From contig NZ_AUPM01000013.1 of the NCBI RefSeq assembly GCF_003265365.1, positions 1 through 64,000 of the forward strand: DNA of 64,000 nt, in the 5' to 3' direction. Positions 63,142 to 64,000 of the stretch are shown here, piece by piece. Both the position numbers and the translations under genes were made by a program. The DNA is from Petrotoga sp. 9PW.55.5.1 (lineage in GTDB: Bacteria > Thermotogota > Thermotogae > Petrotogales > Petrotogaceae). The notes beneath the pieces were generated by a model, which did no database searches, had not been told where the DNA came from, and saw only the letters and a list, made by a program, of their open reading frames with translations. Every line of letters starts with the position of its first letter. The first letter of the stretch is position 1.

Positions 63142-64000
63142 ATGAGATATTTAGGAATGGATGGTGGAGGAACTCATTTAGCAGTTACATTAATCGATGA
63201 AAAAAAGAAAATAACTGATAGATTTAAGATTGATACAGGAGTCAATCTTACTTCTGTTGATTTAAAAAGATTAAAATCAATTTTAGAAGATGTTCATTCA
63301 AAATCTCAAGAAGTTAACGGCATTGTAGTTAGTTTTTCTGGAGCTGGTACAGATAAGAGAAAAGAGGTTTTAAGAGATATTCTAATTAATACATTTAATA
63401 CAAATAATGTGATTGTATACAATGACGGAGAATCAATATTAAAATTTCTATTTAGAGAAAAAGAAATAGCTCTTGTGATAGCAGGTACAGGTGCCTTAGT
63501 TATAGGTATGAATCATGATAAAAATATAATCAGGAATGGAGGTTGGGGGCATTTATTTGATGATGTAGGAGGAGGTTTTTGGATATCTACAAGAATAATA
63601 CAAGAAGCTTTTAAGCATCGCGATGGCTTAAGGGAATATGATACTATCTTTGAAAAACTTTTGAAATTCTATTCTGTAGATAAAATCGAAGAACTCACAT
63701 CTCTTCAATTAAAAGAAGATTTTAAAACAATTATTTCTTCTTTCACTAAAGAAGCCTTAATAAACCCTTCCGACGCAGTAATCGAAATAATTCATGATGG
63801 GCTTAATGATCTTTCCTTAAGATGCAAGAAAATTTTGAAACTACTTAATATAAAACAACTTTACTTTACAGGGAGCCTATTCAATTCAGAATATTATCTA
63901 AATGAATTCAAAAAATTTATGCATGGATATTCTTTAATTCGAGTAGATACGGATGTCAGTGAAAAAATGGCTTTCTTAGCCAAAGAATATTTTGCAAAAT
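63142..64000 (+). CDS. BadF/BadG-type kinase, probable N-acetylglucosamine kinase (3' end outside window)
   Basis: The open frame runs off the window end, so 286 residues are visible. It starts MRYLGMDGGGTHLAVTLID, the phosphate-1 loop of the BadF/BadG/BcrA/NAGK family, with GIVVSFSGAGTDKR, VIAGTGALVIG, GGWGHLFDDVGGGFWI and a C-terminal phosphate-2 region. In a locus with GH84 and anmK the likely role is phosphorylation of GlcNAc or MurNAc released by the operon. AAGGATG precedes ATG 63142. A role in another sugar or a 2-hydroxyacyl-CoA activase cannot be ruled out. Confidence 0.8.
   Translation, partial: MRYLGMDGGGTHLAVTLIDEKKKITDRFKIDTGVNLTSVDLKRLKSILEDVHSKSQEVNGIVVSFSGAGTDKRKEVLRDILINTFNTNNVIVYNDGESILKFLFREKEIALVIAGTGALVIGMNHDKNIIRNGGWGHLFDDVGGGFWISTRIIQEAFKHRDGLREYDTIFEKLLKFYSVDKIEELTSLQLKEDFKTIISSFTKEALINPSDAVIEIIHDGLNDLSLRCKKILKLLNIKQLYFTGSLFNSEYYLNEFKKFMHGYSLIRVDTDVSEKMAFLAKEYFAK

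Overview
The window is AT-rich, gene-dense bacterial chromosome that reads as a member of the Thermotogota, probably a Petrotoga-like genus. The clues are a Thermotoga-type maltosyltransferase, a K+-dependent membrane pyrophosphatase, short beta-barrel proteins suited to an outer 'toga', a peptidoglycan recycling set, consensus sigma-A promoters, and many TTG/GTG starts with strong GGAGG ribosome sites. The genus is an inference from gene content; no rRNA is present.

Layout. 1-780: the tail of an Rpn/DUF4351-type protein, then two 240-bp direct repeats carrying the 3' end of an IS3-family transposase. 785-4926 (minus): acpP, pyrG, a cytoplasmic GH13 amylase and a secreted lytic transglycosylase, read from a perfect TTGACA-17-TATAAT promoter. 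5036-22816 (plus): a long housekeeping run with a CYTH protein, rsmI, xseAB, a RemA-like protein, clpP, mutS, an Asp23-like protein, nusB, dxs, a small barrel protein, mutS2, an FtsA-like ATPase, acpS, ligA and a Wzi-like outer-membrane protein. 22840-25868 (minus): an atypical phosphofructokinase behind hppA. 25956-28914 (plus): a Zur-type regulator and znuACB, with a 34-bp dyad operator just after a consensus promoter. 28911-31612 (minus): an unassigned pair, a B12-binding mutase-like protein and an opine-dehydrogenase-family protein. 31704-38294: a TauE/SafE exporter, a phosphodiesterase-like enzyme, a ribbon-helix-helix protein, a metallophosphoesterase, a cytosolic BMP-domain fusion and a second Wzi-like protein. 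38297-41824 (minus): a HAD phosphatase, ftsH and an orphan ecfT. 42000-50263 (plus): a second lytic transglycosylase, manA, korAB, a peroxiredoxin, a DUF192 protein, an orphan OpuAC-type binding protein, tRNA-Ser(CGA) and maltosyltransferase. 50291-56277 (minus): a polyphosphate-centred operon (sixA, CHAD, ROK glucokinase, Ppx-like, ppk1). 56337-58779 (minus): membrane proteins including plsY. 58886-58960: tRNA-Asn. 59009-64000: a divergent amino-sugar/peptidoglycan recycling locus (GH84, serine hydrolase, anmK; BadF-type kinase cut by the window end).

The most interesting points are: (i) the B12-mutase/opine-dehydrogenase pair beside the zinc uptake operon; (ii) the sixA-CHAD-ROK-Ppx-Ppk1 operon, whose Ppx has altered active-site motifs and whose ROK kinase could use polyphosphate; (iii) unusual translation starts: an apparent AUU start for mutS2, a leaderless-AUG versus AUA choice for the second transglycosylase, and a hairpin that would bring a distant ribosome site to the dxs start; (iv) a phosphofructokinase with a changed active-site signature in an operon with the PPi-driven ion pump. 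All functions come from reading the sequence and from memory of the families; no database search was run.
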